A stretch of 64,000 bases of DNA from Alkalihalobacillus sp. BA299 (GTDB lineage Bacteria; Bacillota; Bacilli; Bacillales; Bacillaceae_F), in NCBI RefSeq assembly GCF_017745675.1, contig NZ_JAFLJM010000001.1, forward strand, positions 372,001 to 436,000. The letters run 5' to 3'. The number at the start of each line of letters is the position of its first letter. Position 1 is the stretch's first letter. A program made the position numbers and the translations under genes. Of this stretch, positions 1 to 8,669 are shown piece after piece. The notes below the pieces were generated by a model. It saw nothing but the letters and a program-made list of their open reading frames with translations. It was not told where the DNA came from and made no database searches.

Positions 1-194
1 AGTCATTACCCCATTTCTGGAACTTAATACCTGATATTCCATGGAAGACATTACAGGTTTAAAGACTGTTAAATGTTTGTTAAGGTGGTAAAAGAGAATT
101 TTAGTTGGACGTTAGAGAAGTTAATGATGCTTCTCTTATTTCATCCTAGCCGAAATCAAATAGGATATATTTTGATAACAAGGAGGATGATTTT

Positions 195-719
195 ATGATT
201 AATATCCTTACAACATTAATGTTATTAACAGGAGCAGAAGTGACGGAAGAAGAAATCGGATTACCGAAGTTGCACGATGAACGTGGCGTTTATACGATAG
301 ATAAAGAATTGAATGAGCTAAACGAAGCGGGAGAATTGAAGAGCCGAATCGTCCGAGCTTCATTAACAGATGAAGAAAAAGATCTCCTTGAACGTCTTGT
401 AACAGCAGAAGCTAAAAGCGAACCATTTGATGGGAAGGTTGCAGTTGCAGAAGTCGTTTTGAATCGAATGGACAATGAGCATTTTCCAGACGAGTTAGAA
501 GCTGTCGTCTATCAAGAGGACCAGTTCTCTCCAGTATCAAACGGGAAAATTAATAAAGAACCTACTAAACAGTCAAAGAAAGCAGTAGAGGTAGCTCTAA
601 AAGGAACGAATCAAACAAATGGTGCTTTGTATTTTTACAACGACAACATCATTAAGACCAGTTGGTTGGAAAACAGACAAACGACAACTAGAATTGGACA
701 ACATGTATTTAAGCGATAG
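195..719 (+). CDS. Cell wall hydrolase, SleB/CwlJ family
   Basis: The 174-residue protein carries a Hydrolase_2 (SleB/CwlJ) catalytic domain from about residue 62 to the end. The segment LLERLVTAEAKSEPFDGKVA, followed by VAEVVLNR and then QFSPVSNGK, is typical of the spore-cortex-lytic family. It has no N-terminal peptidoglycan-binding domain, so it resembles CwlJ or short SleB forms. The first 15 residues are hydrophobic but do not make a convincing cleavable signal. The start is supported by AAGGAGGATGATTTT directly before ATG. Family members cut muramic-delta-lactam cortex peptidoglycan during germination or act on vegetative wall; which one applies here is not visible. It stands alone, with the neighbouring gene on the opposite strand. 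Confidence 0.85.
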   Translation: MINILTTLMLLTGAEVTEEEIGLPKLHDERGVYTIDKELNELNEAGELKSRIVRASLTDEEKDLLERLVTAEAKSEPFDGKVAVAEVVLNRMDNEHFPDELEAVVYQEDQFSPVSNGKINKEPTKQSKKAVEVALKGTNQTNGALYFYNDNIIKTSWLENRQTTTRIGQHVFKR

Positions 720-793
720 ATACTTTCTTATTCTTTAAGAAAAAATGGGCCCCCGAAATAGCAGCCCAGATTTTCTGTATAAACATTCTATTA

Positions 794-1354
794 CTAATTC
801 GAAATATATTTGAAGTTTTGACGCTTACTCAAAAAGTAACTAGTCAAATACAACAAAAAGAAGATTAGAAAAGAATAATAGTGATTCCAACGCACTGGTT
901 GATATAAACCCATCCATATGAATAGGGGTTCGAATACAAAAGATGTGATTCCGCTAAAAAATAATCCTTTGATAAATGGATTTATTTTTGGTTTCCACTC
1001 TATTAAAAACATAACAGATACGGGAATAAGTGTAATATCCCATGGAATGAAAGCAGGAATGAAAGGAAGCACATCGTAATAATAGAACCACAGACCTAAT
1101 TTCGTCCCTAAAAAATCCAAGTATGTAGAGACAATCATGAGGAAAAAACTAACGAATAATAGACGGTCAGAGCTTTCTTTATTACGAAAAATAATCCAGA
1201 TAATCCATGGTACAATAGTAAGAATAACACCAATCCACCAATGCACAGTAAAAATAACATGTTCCTTCCAAATGTCAAACTTTAATTTTTGAGCATCATT
1301 CATTAACTCAATAATACCATTTAAAGCCTCTTTATAATCTTTAGGTGGATTCAT
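794..1354 (-). CDS. CBO0543-type multi-pass membrane protein (copy 1)
   Basis: A 186-residue membrane protein with about five hydrophobic segments and an amphipathic N-terminal stretch. Shared landmarks with the gene at 4789-5355 are WWIG or WWAG, IPWI(I/L)W, SS.LR or SSDRLL, and FIPAFIPWD, so the two are paralogues. I recognise the pattern as the CBO0543 family of Bacillus and Clostridium, which has no assigned function. Many Bacillaceae carry several copies. The start is preceded by an AAGGGGTGATGAG site on the minus strand. It is probably transcribed alone. Confidence 0.7.
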   Translation of the reverse strand: MNPPKDYKEALNGIIELMNDAQKLKFDIWKEHVIFTVHWWIGVILTIVPWIIWIIFRNKESSDRLLFVSFFLMIVSTYLDFLGTKLGLWFYYYDVLPFIPAFIPWDITLIPVSVMFLIEWKPKINPFIKGLFFSGITSFVFEPLFIWMGLYQPVRWNHYYSFLIFFLLYLTSYFLSKRQNFKYISN

Positions 1355-1729
1355 TTATTCTCATCACCCCTTCTTTCCCTTTCCATTATTAAACCTTAGT
1401 TAATAATTGTTTGTAATAACCTTTTATTTTATTAATACTATTTAATTTTTTTATTTTACATTTTTTGTATTAAATATTATTTCCATCGCTTGTGCTTTAG
1501 TTAAAAAGCGCAGGCGAGTGGAAATTCTTGTATTTATTGAAAAGACATTCTGCATCTGCAGTAGGGATTAAAATTGGATTTGGTAATACATGAAGGGCAG
1601 GGTTTTTGGTAGGTTTTACAAGGCTCACAGTTTCAGGATTTAATAAGTATGAGGGATCTCTAAGTAAAGTGAAAGGGGAAACCAAAAAGAGGAGGACTCA
1701 AAAGCAAAGTGACAAGCACCTCCACTACA
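1355..1729. other. Intergenic stretch without a recognised gene
   Basis: A 375-base AT-rich stretch followed by a more GC-balanced part (about 1490-1715). I found no open frame with a ribosome binding site on either strand. The GC-balanced part could be the body of an untranslated RNA ending at the hairpin at 1730-1767, but no known RNA family was recognised in it. Confidence 0.4.
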
Positions 1730-1771
1730 AAAAATAGTTGCTACTATATTGAGTAGCAACTATTTTTGTGT
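1730..1771 (+). terminator. Strong intrinsic terminator
   Basis: A perfect 16-bp stem (AAAAATAGTTGCTACT pairs with its complement at 1752-1767) with a 6-base loop. The arm ends in a T run, and the opposite strand also has a T-rich tail, so it could work in both directions. No recognised gene lies directly upstream on the plus strand. Confidence 0.8.
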
Positions 1772-1881
1772 AAAAGCAAGGACCGTAGACATTTTATAAG
1801 CCCCTCTTTTATTGCTGAAAATGGTACCTTAATTATAAATTCTGCCTAAGGGAAAGGACTAATTAGGTCTAGTTACCTGTT

Positions 1882-2298
1882 TTAAAGGACCTTCATCCCA
1901 ACTGGTGATACTTCTTCTGAAAACGTTGTGCGGGAATCTTTGTTAGCAAAGAAGCCTAAAAATTTTGCAGTTCCTTCGCCGTTATTGATAATGTAGTGCG
2001 GTACCGATGGAGGAATTACGACTAGGTCACCGTCTGAGACGTTGCTACGTTCATTATCGATGACTACTTCGGCATCACCACTTAAAACAAATAAAATTTC
2101 TTCACTGCTTTCAAAATGTTCCCCAAGCTCTTTACCTGGTTCCAACTCAAAATACACTACAGTGGACTGCGTACTATTAATTCCAGACCAAAGGGGAAAT
2201 TGTGGTGTAAATGGTAAATTGGCTTTCCACTTCTTACTCTTTTCACTGTCATACCATAAATCCATTAAGGGCAGTTTATGAATGTTTACTTTATTCAT
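1882..2298 (-). CDS. Cupin-domain protein
   Basis: A 138-residue small cupin. A conserved beta-barrel is visible at about residues 45-120: VVYFELEPGKELGEHFESSE, then EEILFVLSGDAEVVI and DLVVIPPSVPHYI. The first motif has EH followed by E and the second has PxxxPH, which fits a single metal-binding cupin, although one usual His of motif 1 is missing. Such proteins are often dioxygenases or small-molecule sensors; the substrate cannot be inferred. Its start codon overlaps the end of the TetR gene at 2295-2298, so the two are cotranscribed and the regulator probably controls this pair. Confidence 0.8.
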   Translation of the reverse strand: MNKVNIHKLPLMDLWYDSEKSKKWKANLPFTPQFPLWSGINSTQSTVVYFELEPGKELGEHFESSEEILFVLSGDAEVVIDNERSNVSDGDLVVIPPSVPHYIINNGEGTAKFLGFFANKDSRTTFSEEVSPVGMKVL

Positions 2299-2894
2299 TC
2301 TTTATCCTCCTTTAATTGAATCAAAATAGATCTTTCCGTTTGTTCAATACACTTATTTTTTTCTAAACCACCAACCATTCTTAACGTGCGGTAAAAGAGG
2401 GGATGCAGCAATCCTTGGATGAAACCCTGTACTTGTTCTTTCTTGTCATTAGAAATAAGTATGTCTTGAAGCATGACCTGTACAGCTGCTTTAATTAATG
2501 CTTCATTTTGTAAGGAGGAATTTCTCATGACTTTTGATTGATCTGCGAGACGAAACGACAGCCATACAAGCTCCAATGTATCCTCATGGAAGGAATAAAA
2601 GTCATTGACGATGGCTGAAACTTTTTCATCAAGATTTTGTAGATGCATGTACTTATGAATCTCAGGTAACTTATTAATTTCTAGAAAGTGGTTGGCACAT
2701 CCCCTAAATAAGTCTTCGTTAGTAGGAAAATACTTTCGAATGGTTGGAACCGAAACACCAGAATGTTCTGCGATCATTTTAATATCTGTAATCCCTTCAG
2801 AGTGCATATTGTAGGTCGTTTTTATAATGTTTTCAATGGTTGATTGTTTGCTTTTTTCACGTAGATCTGAATGATAAGTGCGTTTTTTGCTCAT
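2295..2894 (-). CDS. TetR-family transcriptional regulator
   Basis: A 199-residue TetR regulator. The N-terminal HTH lies at about residues 15-60 (IIKTTYNMHSEGITDIKMIA, then GVSVPTIRKYFPTNEDLF), followed by an all-helical ligand/dimer domain that is not alignable by eye. A longer reading frame begins at 2924, but the ATG at 2894 has an AGGAGAAGG site eight bases upstream and starts the typical MSKKRTYHS sequence, so it is preferred. It overlaps the downstream cupin gene by four bases. Two CAATATTG palindromes at 3022-3029 and 3049-3056, just upstream, are candidate operators. Confidence 0.85.
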   Translation of the reverse strand: MSKKRTYHSDLREKSKQSTIENIIKTTYNMHSEGITDIKMIAEHSGVSVPTIRKYFPTNEDLFRGCANHFLEINKLPEIHKYMHLQNLDEKVSAIVNDFYSFHEDTLELVWLSFRLADQSKVMRNSSLQNEALIKAAVQVMLQDILISNDKKEQVQGFIQGLLHPLFYRTLRMVGGLEKNKCIEQTERSILIQLKEDKE

Positions 2895-3021
2895 GCTAAA
2901 ACCTTCTCCTATGAACAGTTTCAATGTAGGTTTAGAAGTGTGACAACACTCCTCTCAAACGTACTAAATTTTCTGTTAATTACTATATAACACAATTATA
3001 AGTTATTTAGATATATATAGT

Positions 3022-3056
3022 CAATATTGAATATAAAAATAATATACCCAATATTG
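3022..3056. promoter_or_regulatory. Paired palindromes, candidate TetR operator
   Basis: The sequence TCAATATTGA at 3021-3030 and CAATATTGA at 3049-3057 share the 8-bp palindrome CAATATTG, with starts 27 bp apart. They lie in the gap between the divergent TetR gene and the 3247 gene. The operator role is inferred from position and symmetry only; the region is AT-rich, so chance is possible. Confidence 0.35.
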
Positions 3057-3246
3057 AAAAATCCAGTTTATTTTATTAAATGACTTTATTCACATACGGG
3101 GTATTTATTTATTTTTCGTATTTCTCCATTGTTGTCCTCTACACGCTAGTTACCTTCAACATATCATACTCAAATAAAGGATAATAAGAGAGTAAAGAAG
3201 TGTATTTTTTATAGTGTCATTCGACTAAACGTAAGGAGGAAGACAA

Positions 3247-3675
3247 ATGGCAAAAAAGAGACGTTTACAAGTGAGAGTCTCAGAATCTATGGAAAAGAAT
3301 AAAAACAGTAATAAAAAACATACTCAGTCAATTAGCCATGATACAGAAAATAAAACCCAAGATCAGACGAGAGTCGTTTCAAAGGAACGTATACGGAATA
3401 TCCTTAATGAATTAGAGCATACGGGTGTTTTAGAAAAGCTTAATGGGGAACGTAATACCTTAAATGTATTATCCGGTGCCTCTGAACAACAAAATCGAAT
3501 AAAAGAATTAAAATCGACGGCGGAGTTTATAAAAACAATTCAACAAGCGGTTTCCTCTAATAGGAAAGAAGAGTTAACTATAGATAGCATAATACAAGGT
3601 ATGGCCAAAATAAAAGAAACCATTCAACATCAGGCGACGGAAAGTTTTAATCCAAAATCTTCTAGAGAGGAGTAA
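3247..3675 (+). CDS. Hypothetical basic/coiled protein, paired with beta-helix gene
   Basis: A 142-residue soluble protein that I do not recognise. Residues 1-45 are highly basic and polar (KKRRLQVRV, then repeated N, K, Q, T and H residues) and probably disordered. Residues 45-135 look helical, with VSKERIRNILNELEHTGVL and a later RIKELKSTAEFIKTIQQAV. There is no signal peptide. The start is supported by AAGGAGGAAGACAA before ATG. Its stop is only five bases from the next gene, so the two are cotranscribed and may act together. Confidence 0.6.
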   Translation: MAKKRRLQVRVSESMEKNKNSNKKHTQSISHDTENKTQDQTRVVSKERIRNILNELEHTGVLEKLNGERNTLNVLSGASEQQNRIKELKSTAEFIKTIQQAVSSNRKEELTIDSIIQGMAKIKETIQHQATESFNPKSSREE

Positions 3676-3680
3676 CTAAT

Positions 3681-4658
3681 ATGAGGGTTATACGTGTACC
3701 GCAAGATGAGCCGACGATTCAGGAAGCGGTAAACTCTGCCAGAGCAGGAAACATTATTATTATTGACGAGGGTGTCTTCGATGAGGAAGTAAGTATTTTC
3801 ACTGATAATCTTTTGATCGTTGGTAAAGGAAGTAAAACTGTCCTTCAATCTCCTACATGTGAAGAAGGCACTGGGTTTCAAGTTAACGCGAACGGTGTTC
3901 AAATCCATGAAATGGCTATTCGAAACTTTGACATAGGTATTCAAGTGATCGATTCTAGTGACATCGTGTTAGGTAATTTAAAGCTTGAGAATAATGTAGG
4001 GACTGGTATCGAGATTTTATTCAGTTCAAATATTAAATTAGTAAAAGTAGAAGTTATCAGAAGTAGAGTCGGACTTTTCCCATTTGTTGTTACTGATTTT
4101 AGCATGGAGGGTTCGAAATTATTTCAAAACTTTATCGCTCAGTTGGACGCCGTCATTTCCAGAGCAACCGTAACCAACACGGAATATCGAGATAATTTCT
4201 TAGGTTTCTTACCTGGACCAGGGAACAATTACCATGTTAATTTTTGCAAATTTATCGGAAATGAATTTATTGGTGGATCGTTTTTTGCTATAGATGATGG
4301 TTCAATTAAAAATTGTATTGCTGAGGACAATTCTTTTTCAGCGGGTTTAGGTAGTTCATTAGGAACCAGAAACCACATTGCCTTTAATCAATCCAGAAGA
4401 AATGGGCTTTCGGGTATTCGATTAGGTAGTGAAGATTCATCGGTAGTTGAGTTTAATGAAGCTACAAATAATGGGCAAGGTATGCCAACGCTTAGCGGTG
4501 GCGGGATATTCCTCCGTTTCACAAACAATACTGTGGTTCGTTTCAATACGGCCAAGAATAACATTCCTGCCGACATCATTGTTATTGATGGGTCAGGAAA
4601 TACGTTTATCGGCAATGATTTTGATACATTTAGAGAAACCCCGACAGATCCAATTTAA
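3681..4658 (+). CDS. Right-handed parallel beta-helix protein (NosD/PbH1-like)
   Basis: The 325-residue protein has many short repeats of the PbH1 type, such as VQIHEMAIRNFDIGIQV, then IVLGNLKLENNVGTGIEI and the late AFNQSRRNGLSGIRLG and FTNNTVVRFNTAKNN. It opens with VIRVPQDEPTIQEAVNSARA, the usual first turn of this fold. No signal peptide is visible, which is unusual because many relatives are secreted. Catalytic residues of pectate lyases cannot be assigned, so enzyme activity is not claimed; a structural or surface role is possible. It is transcribed with the 3247 gene and ends at a terminator at 4675. Confidence 0.75.
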   Translation: MRVIRVPQDEPTIQEAVNSARAGNIIIIDEGVFDEEVSIFTDNLLIVGKGSKTVLQSPTCEEGTGFQVNANGVQIHEMAIRNFDIGIQVIDSSDIVLGNLKLENNVGTGIEILFSSNIKLVKVEVIRSRVGLFPFVVTDFSMEGSKLFQNFIAQLDAVISRATVTNTEYRDNFLGFLPGPGNNYHVNFCKFIGNEFIGGSFFAIDDGSIKNCIAEDNSFSAGLGSSLGTRNHIAFNQSRRNGLSGIRLGSEDSSVVEFNEATNNGQGMPTLSGGGIFLRFTNNTVVRFNTAKNNIPADIIVIDGSGNTFIGNDFDTFRETPTDPI

Positions 4659-4674
4659 TGTATTAGGTAGAATG

Positions 4675-4699
4675 AAAAGACCTCTTTGTAGGTCTTTTT
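4675..4699 (+). terminator. Intrinsic terminator
   Basis: AAAAGACCT and AGGTCTTTT form a 9-bp stem with a 6-base loop and a run of T residues. It closes the 3247-4658 pair. Confidence 0.75.
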
Positions 4700-4788
4700 C
4701 TTACTTTGCGTATCCAACCGATAAATTAGGATAGGTCATGCAGGATTATAGATTTGGTTGCGTGATACCTAACCGATTTGAGATCTCT

Positions 4789-5355
4789 TCAATTAAGGAC
4801 ATTATATGATTTTCCGTGACATATTCGATGAGCAATTAAATATAGGATGAAATAGATGGGAAATGAATAAATATGCTTCCATGTCAAAGGTTTATAAATC
4901 TCAACTAATATAAAGAACGGTTCAGCTACAAAAGCTGTTACTAGTCCAAATATAACCCCTTTAATGAATGAACTTATATTAGGCTGAATTTGAAGAAGAA
5001 ACATTGTGAAAACAGGGATTAAAGATACATCCCAAGGAATAAATGCAGGAATAAAAGGTATGACTTCGTATTTATATAGCCAAAATCCCAATTGAATGCC
5101 AAGAGAATCTAGCCAGGAAGATATAAACATCATAAAAAATCCAGCTGTTAATAAACGTAATGAACTGTCTTTTTTTCTGAGTAGAAGCCATAAAATCCAT
5201 GGAATAACCGCTAATCCAATTCCTGCCCACCACTGCCAAGTGAATACAACATCTTCAACCCATAATTGCCTTTGTTCTATGCTTATTTCATGAATCTGTT
5301 TAAACAATTCCTGGAGCCGTTCAATACCTTTATTCATAAAAATATTTATCCTCAC
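4789..5355 (-). CDS. CBO0543-type multi-pass membrane protein (copy 2)
   Basis: A 188-residue paralogue of the protein at 794-1354, in the same orientation. The shared pattern runs through the full length: a helical N-terminus, WWAGIGLAVIPWILWLLLRK, SSLRLL, GFWLYKYEVIPFIPAFIPWD and a last hydrophobic segment ending in a basic tail. About five membrane segments are expected. No function is known for the family. A possible in-frame start a few codons later (MNKGIERL) would remove only RINIF. It appears monocistronic. Confidence 0.7.
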   Translation of the reverse strand: MRINIFMNKGIERLQELFKQIHEISIEQRQLWVEDVVFTWQWWAGIGLAVIPWILWLLLRKKDSSLRLLTAGFFMMFISSWLDSLGIQLGFWLYKYEVIPFIPAFIPWDVSLIPVFTMFLLQIQPNISSFIKGVIFGLVTAFVAEPFFILVEIYKPLTWKHIYSFPIYFILYLIAHRICHGKSYNVLN

Positions 5356-5541
5356 TTTAAAATTTGTCTATTTTAAACAATGTTGTAATAAAATAAGTTT
5401 ATTATACTAACAAATGCTAATCCATTTTTATATTTAGAAAAAACCCTCCATGTCTTTTTGAAAACATTTAGTAGCAAAACAAAAAGGATCAATAAAAGTT
5501 GTTTTTGTTTCATAATCATACCTTCTAAAGTAATAATTTAT

Positions 5542-5679
5542 TTAAAAGGTATTATTTACTATAATAGTAAAAAATACCTTATATGCAATCTCCCTTATTG
5601 AAGTAAATCCCTCGTTTGCTTCAGGTAATAAACCCATGACTTTCCACTCTTGTCCACTTTTTTGTGCCCAATCTTTCAT
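5542..5679 (-). pseudogene. Possible gene fragment (45 codons)
   Basis: A short minus-strand frame reads MKDWAQKSGQEWKVMGLLPE and then ANEGFTSIREIAYKV before running into low-complexity sequence and a stop. The residue mix looks like a real protein N-terminus, but no ribosome binding site precedes the ATG and the frame ends inside an imperfect inverted repeat (about 5546-5580). I read it as a decayed or truncated gene; chance is possible. The remaining part of 5356-5817 holds no other recognised gene. Confidence 0.25.
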
Positions 5680-5817
5680 TTTTAAAAGTTTAGGGGTGTA
5701 AACTATGGGGTGAAGTTTTAAATTGTAAAGGTAGAAATAACAGTTAGTTTAACGTCCAGTCATGATTTGTCCAACCCCTGAATAGCTATTAACAAAGAGG
5801 AGATAGGGGGATTTTTC

Positions 5818-7644
5818 ATGGTTGAAGCGATACTTAGGATATTTATAAGCGAACAGCAGGTCCAATCGATTATATCTAATTCATTGATCGAATTTATTTT
5901 CTTGGTACTGTTTATAACCTTTTCCGTAGTCGTGCTCATTCATTTTATTTTGTTTAGTAGATTACGAAGGATACGTAACTTTATTAAAGATACTCAAACT
6001 CTGGACATTGCACCAGTCAATCGATTTAAAGAGGAATATGAACAGAAAAAACAAAAGGAAGCTGTAAAGGTCGAGACATTTGTTCAAAATAAGTTTTCTA
6101 GCTGGCGTGTACTAAATTTACCGGTCGTTAGTCTCATTAAAATGGTTCAGATGACTGTCTCCCTTTTTATCTTAGTGGGGGTATTAGGAACATTCATTGG
6201 GTTAGCGATGTCACTTGGAAGTATTAATGCAACAGGGGATCAGCTCGTAGAAAATGTTGCATTAGTTCTTGCTGGTATCGATGTGGCGTTTTATACAAGT
6301 ATTGTCGGTATGGGACTATCTCTAATTATGACTGTCGTTACACGAGTTGCAAATACGGAATATCTATTAACAGATATTATGTTAAAAACAGAGTCTCATA
6401 TAGAAGAAAATGAACCAGATGCGATGACCCGTCTTATCGGTGTATCAGAAACGATTAATTCCTCCATTAATCAGCTTCGGGAAACGAATCAAGAATCATT
6501 ACAAAATATTGTCCAATCCTTTCAGGGTTTTCAAGAATATACGGTTGGTTTACAGCAATCTGCAAAGGATTTAGCAAAGTTTAATGAGGGGTTAACGCAA
6601 AATTTAAAGGATTTCGCAGTCATTTTTAATAGTATGCGAGAGCTTACCAGTGGTTTTGAAAAAGGCGTTACGAAGCTGAATAAGAATTTTGATCAGTTAT
6701 TTAATTATTTTTATAAAATGGACCAGCGAAATGAACGGATGACGAGTGCTTTTACCGAAACATATAAAAAAATCGATGAACTAGCGACTGCTCAGATGGA
6801 AACAATGAATGAGTTTCAACATTCCGTTGTCGATGTGAAGGACTATTTCTCATCGGTTGCAAAGAGACAGGAAGCCATGTCTGGTGCATTTGAAAGAATG
6901 AACGCACAGAGTGAAAATCTTGTAAAACTGATGACGGACAATAATCAACAGTTTGAACGGATATTTGGAAACGATGTTAGTTCCAAGCTGACCGGAATTA
7001 ATACGTATTTAAACGAACTAAGGAGTGCCTTTCATACGCTTGGAACTGCGGTTGCTCGTCTCCCTGATGCTTTAGAAACCGTCAACAAAGCACAAGGAGA
7101 ATATAGGAATCTTCTTTCGTATCGTTTTGACGAACTGAAGCAGTTTAATTATGAATTTACGAATCATTTAAAAGTGCACTCGGCAAATTCACAAGCCTTT
7201 GAAAAATATTTGAATAATGCTTCTCGTTCCTATGAACAGCTTGGTGTGAACAATCACCAATTGCTTCAGGAAATAAATCGGACGATCACGCAAATGTCAG
7301 ATTCGTTGAATCAACGCGAAAAACAGTTCGATGCAAGTGTAGATGCTCTAAAAGAAAGTCTTTCTAGATATGTGGTGAATTTAGAGGGAAGCCTTGGTGA
7401 CAAATTAGATAAAGTAAGTAGAAATATTGGTGATTATGTCATTGATATGAATGAAGCTGTCAAAAAAGAATTTAAGCAAATTGGGGAAATAACCGAGGAT
7501 AGTCAACAAAGAAGTGCTCGATACATGCAGCAAACTCTTAATGAGTTGAATCAAGAATTCCAGCAATTAAATCGTCAGCTTCAGTCGTTCTCACAAGATT
7601 CGTTGAGGCAAACCAAGCGAGTAAGGGTTGGAACCAATGATTAA
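5818..7644 (+). CDS. MotA/TolQ/ExbB-type proton channel with long coiled-coil tail (ZorA-like)
   Basis: A 608-residue stator-like protein. Membrane segments lie at about 23-46, 108-133 and 143-177. The MotA/ExbB signature is seen in LVGVLGTFIGLAMSLG (about 119-134) and in GIDVAFYTSIVGMGLSL (about 153-169). Residues from about 205 to 600 form a long, Gln-rich, heptad-like helical tail in the cytoplasm. This domain order matches ZorA of Zorya anti-phage systems and is far longer than MotA or ExbB. The next gene, overlapping by 8 bases, is the MotB/ZorB-like partner. No helicase, nuclease or other Zorya effector is near, so defence cannot be assumed. The start has AGGGGG nearby. Confidence 0.75.
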   Translation: MVEAILRIFISEQQVQSIISNSLIEFIFLVLFITFSVVVLIHFILFSRLRRIRNFIKDTQTLDIAPVNRFKEEYEQKKQKEAVKVETFVQNKFSSWRVLNLPVVSLIKMVQMTVSLFILVGVLGTFIGLAMSLGSINATGDQLVENVALVLAGIDVAFYTSIVGMGLSLIMTVVTRVANTEYLLTDIMLKTESHIEENEPDAMTRLIGVSETINSSINQLRETNQESLQNIVQSFQGFQEYTVGLQQSAKDLAKFNEGLTQNLKDFAVIFNSMRELTSGFEKGVTKLNKNFDQLFNYFYKMDQRNERMTSAFTETYKKIDELATAQMETMNEFQHSVVDVKDYFSSVAKRQEAMSGAFERMNAQSENLVKLMTDNNQQFERIFGNDVSSKLTGINTYLNELRSAFHTLGTAVARLPDALETVNKAQGEYRNLLSYRFDELKQFNYEFTNHLKVHSANSQAFEKYLNNASRSYEQLGVNNHQLLQEINRTITQMSDSLNQREKQFDASVDALKESLSRYVVNLEGSLGDKLDKVSRNIGDYVIDMNEAVKKEFKQIGEITEDSQQRSARYMQQTLNELNQEFQQLNRQLQSFSQDSLRQTKRVRVGTND

Positions 7645-8335
7645 TAAGTATAAGAAGCTATTTAAAGGTGAACAGGAGGAAGGTCATTTTTGGCCGTCAT
7701 TCACGGATTTATTAACGGTTATTTTACTTTGTTTTATCCTCATTTTTATTATTATGATGGTCATAAAATCGTTTCAAATTGAAGAGATGAAACGAACAAT
7801 TGATCAAATTATGGGAGTTAGAGTTAATTTAATACAAGATCTTAATGAAGAGTTTAACGAATCTACGCTAAGTATTGAAATCGATGAGAAAACAGGTGCG
7901 TTGATCTTTAATACGGATATTTTATTTGAGTTCGATGCAGCTGTATTAAAGCCAGAGGCGTTTAAGTTTTTAGATGAATTTGTCCCCGCTTATTTGGATG
8001 TATTACTAGAAAGTGGCTATGAAGAATATATTTCAGAAATTATCATCGAAGGTCATGCGGATCAACATGGAAGCTATTTGTACAATTTAGAACTTTCGCA
8101 ACAACGGGCTTTTAGTGTCGCAGAGTATATTCTAAGTGATGAATTTCCTTACAAAAACATCAAAGAGCATTTAATCGATAAATTAACGGTAAACGGGAGA
8201 TCTTATTCCGAAGGGCGTACCGATGCAGCAGGGAACTATAGTAATCAAGCATCTCGAGTAGAATTTAAATTTCGTTTAAAAGATGAAGAAATTTTAGAGA
8301 AGACACGCGAGTTACTAGGTGGGAGGTCACAATGA
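7637..8335 (+). CDS. MotB/OmpA-domain partner (ZorB-like)
   Basis: A 232-residue protein. One membrane helix lies at about 22-45, preceded by FWPSFTDLL; Asp24 is placed like the proton-binding Asp of MotB and ZorB. The C-terminal OmpA-like peptidoglycan-binding domain (about 85-220) has IIIEGHADQHGS and LSQQRAFSVAEYIL, the usual diaminopimelate-contact motifs. ATG at 7637 is preferred over the in-frame TTG at 7628 because AAGGG lies nine bases upstream of it. It overlaps the channel gene and must form a stator with it. A hairpin terminator follows at 8344. Function could be envelope transport, motor force on an unknown partner, or defence. Confidence 0.8.
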   Translation: MINKYKKLFKGEQEEGHFWPSFTDLLTVILLCFILIFIIMMVIKSFQIEEMKRTIDQIMGVRVNLIQDLNEEFNESTLSIEIDEKTGALIFNTDILFEFDAAVLKPEAFKFLDEFVPAYLDVLLESGYEEYISEIIIEGHADQHGSYLYNLELSQQRAFSVAEYILSDEFPYKNIKEHLIDKLTVNGRSYSEGRTDAAGNYSNQASRVEFKFRLKDEEILEKTRELLGGRSQ

Positions 8336-8343
8336 CTTATGCT

Positions 8344-8387
8344 TGTCCCTTAGTGGCTTAAATGTACTAGGGGACAGATGTGTTTTT
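8344..8387 (+). terminator. Hairpin terminator after the motor pair
   Basis: TGTCCCTTAGT at 8344-8354 pairs with ACTAGGGGACA at 8366-8376 (11 bp with one G-U pair), followed within a few bases by GTTTTT. It ends the two-gene unit, so no further gene is cotranscribed with it. Confidence 0.6.
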
Positions 8388-8669
8388 AGACTTAGTTCCA
8401 ATGAGTATAAAGATAAACCTTAAAATTAATAGAAGGCTGACAAAGACAGGGCGAGGTTTAAATTCGCAGTAGTTATTTTCAAGTAACACGTCATTTATAC
8501 CAACACCCTGTTTTAATTGAAAATAGTGAACGATGACTGGTTTTTTTACGTGTAATAAATAACTTGGGGAAAAGTATGCTAGGGTGAATGGGTTGGTTGA
8601 GTAGTCTATTATACGCCAACATCACCAACTAGAAAAAGGATATTTTAGTGGAGCAGTAGGTTATCGTTA
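8388..8669. other. Intergenic stretch without a recognised gene
   Basis: Both strands were read; no frame with a ribosome binding site was found. Complementary 10-mers TTATTTTCAA and TTGAAAATAG flank about 8475-8530. The tail of the stretch (about 8610-8670) translates briefly as protein-like sequence on the plus strand but has no start, so it could be a remnant. Confidence 0.3.

Noticed and set aside
1497..1685. Minus-strand 62-codon frame
   Set aside because: TTG start without any ribosome binding site (the strand shows CCTCC there), odd composition, no neighbour logic.
5818..8669. Complete Zorya defence system
   Set aside because: Only the ZorA/ZorB-like genes exist; the next 300 bases contain a terminator and no effector gene.
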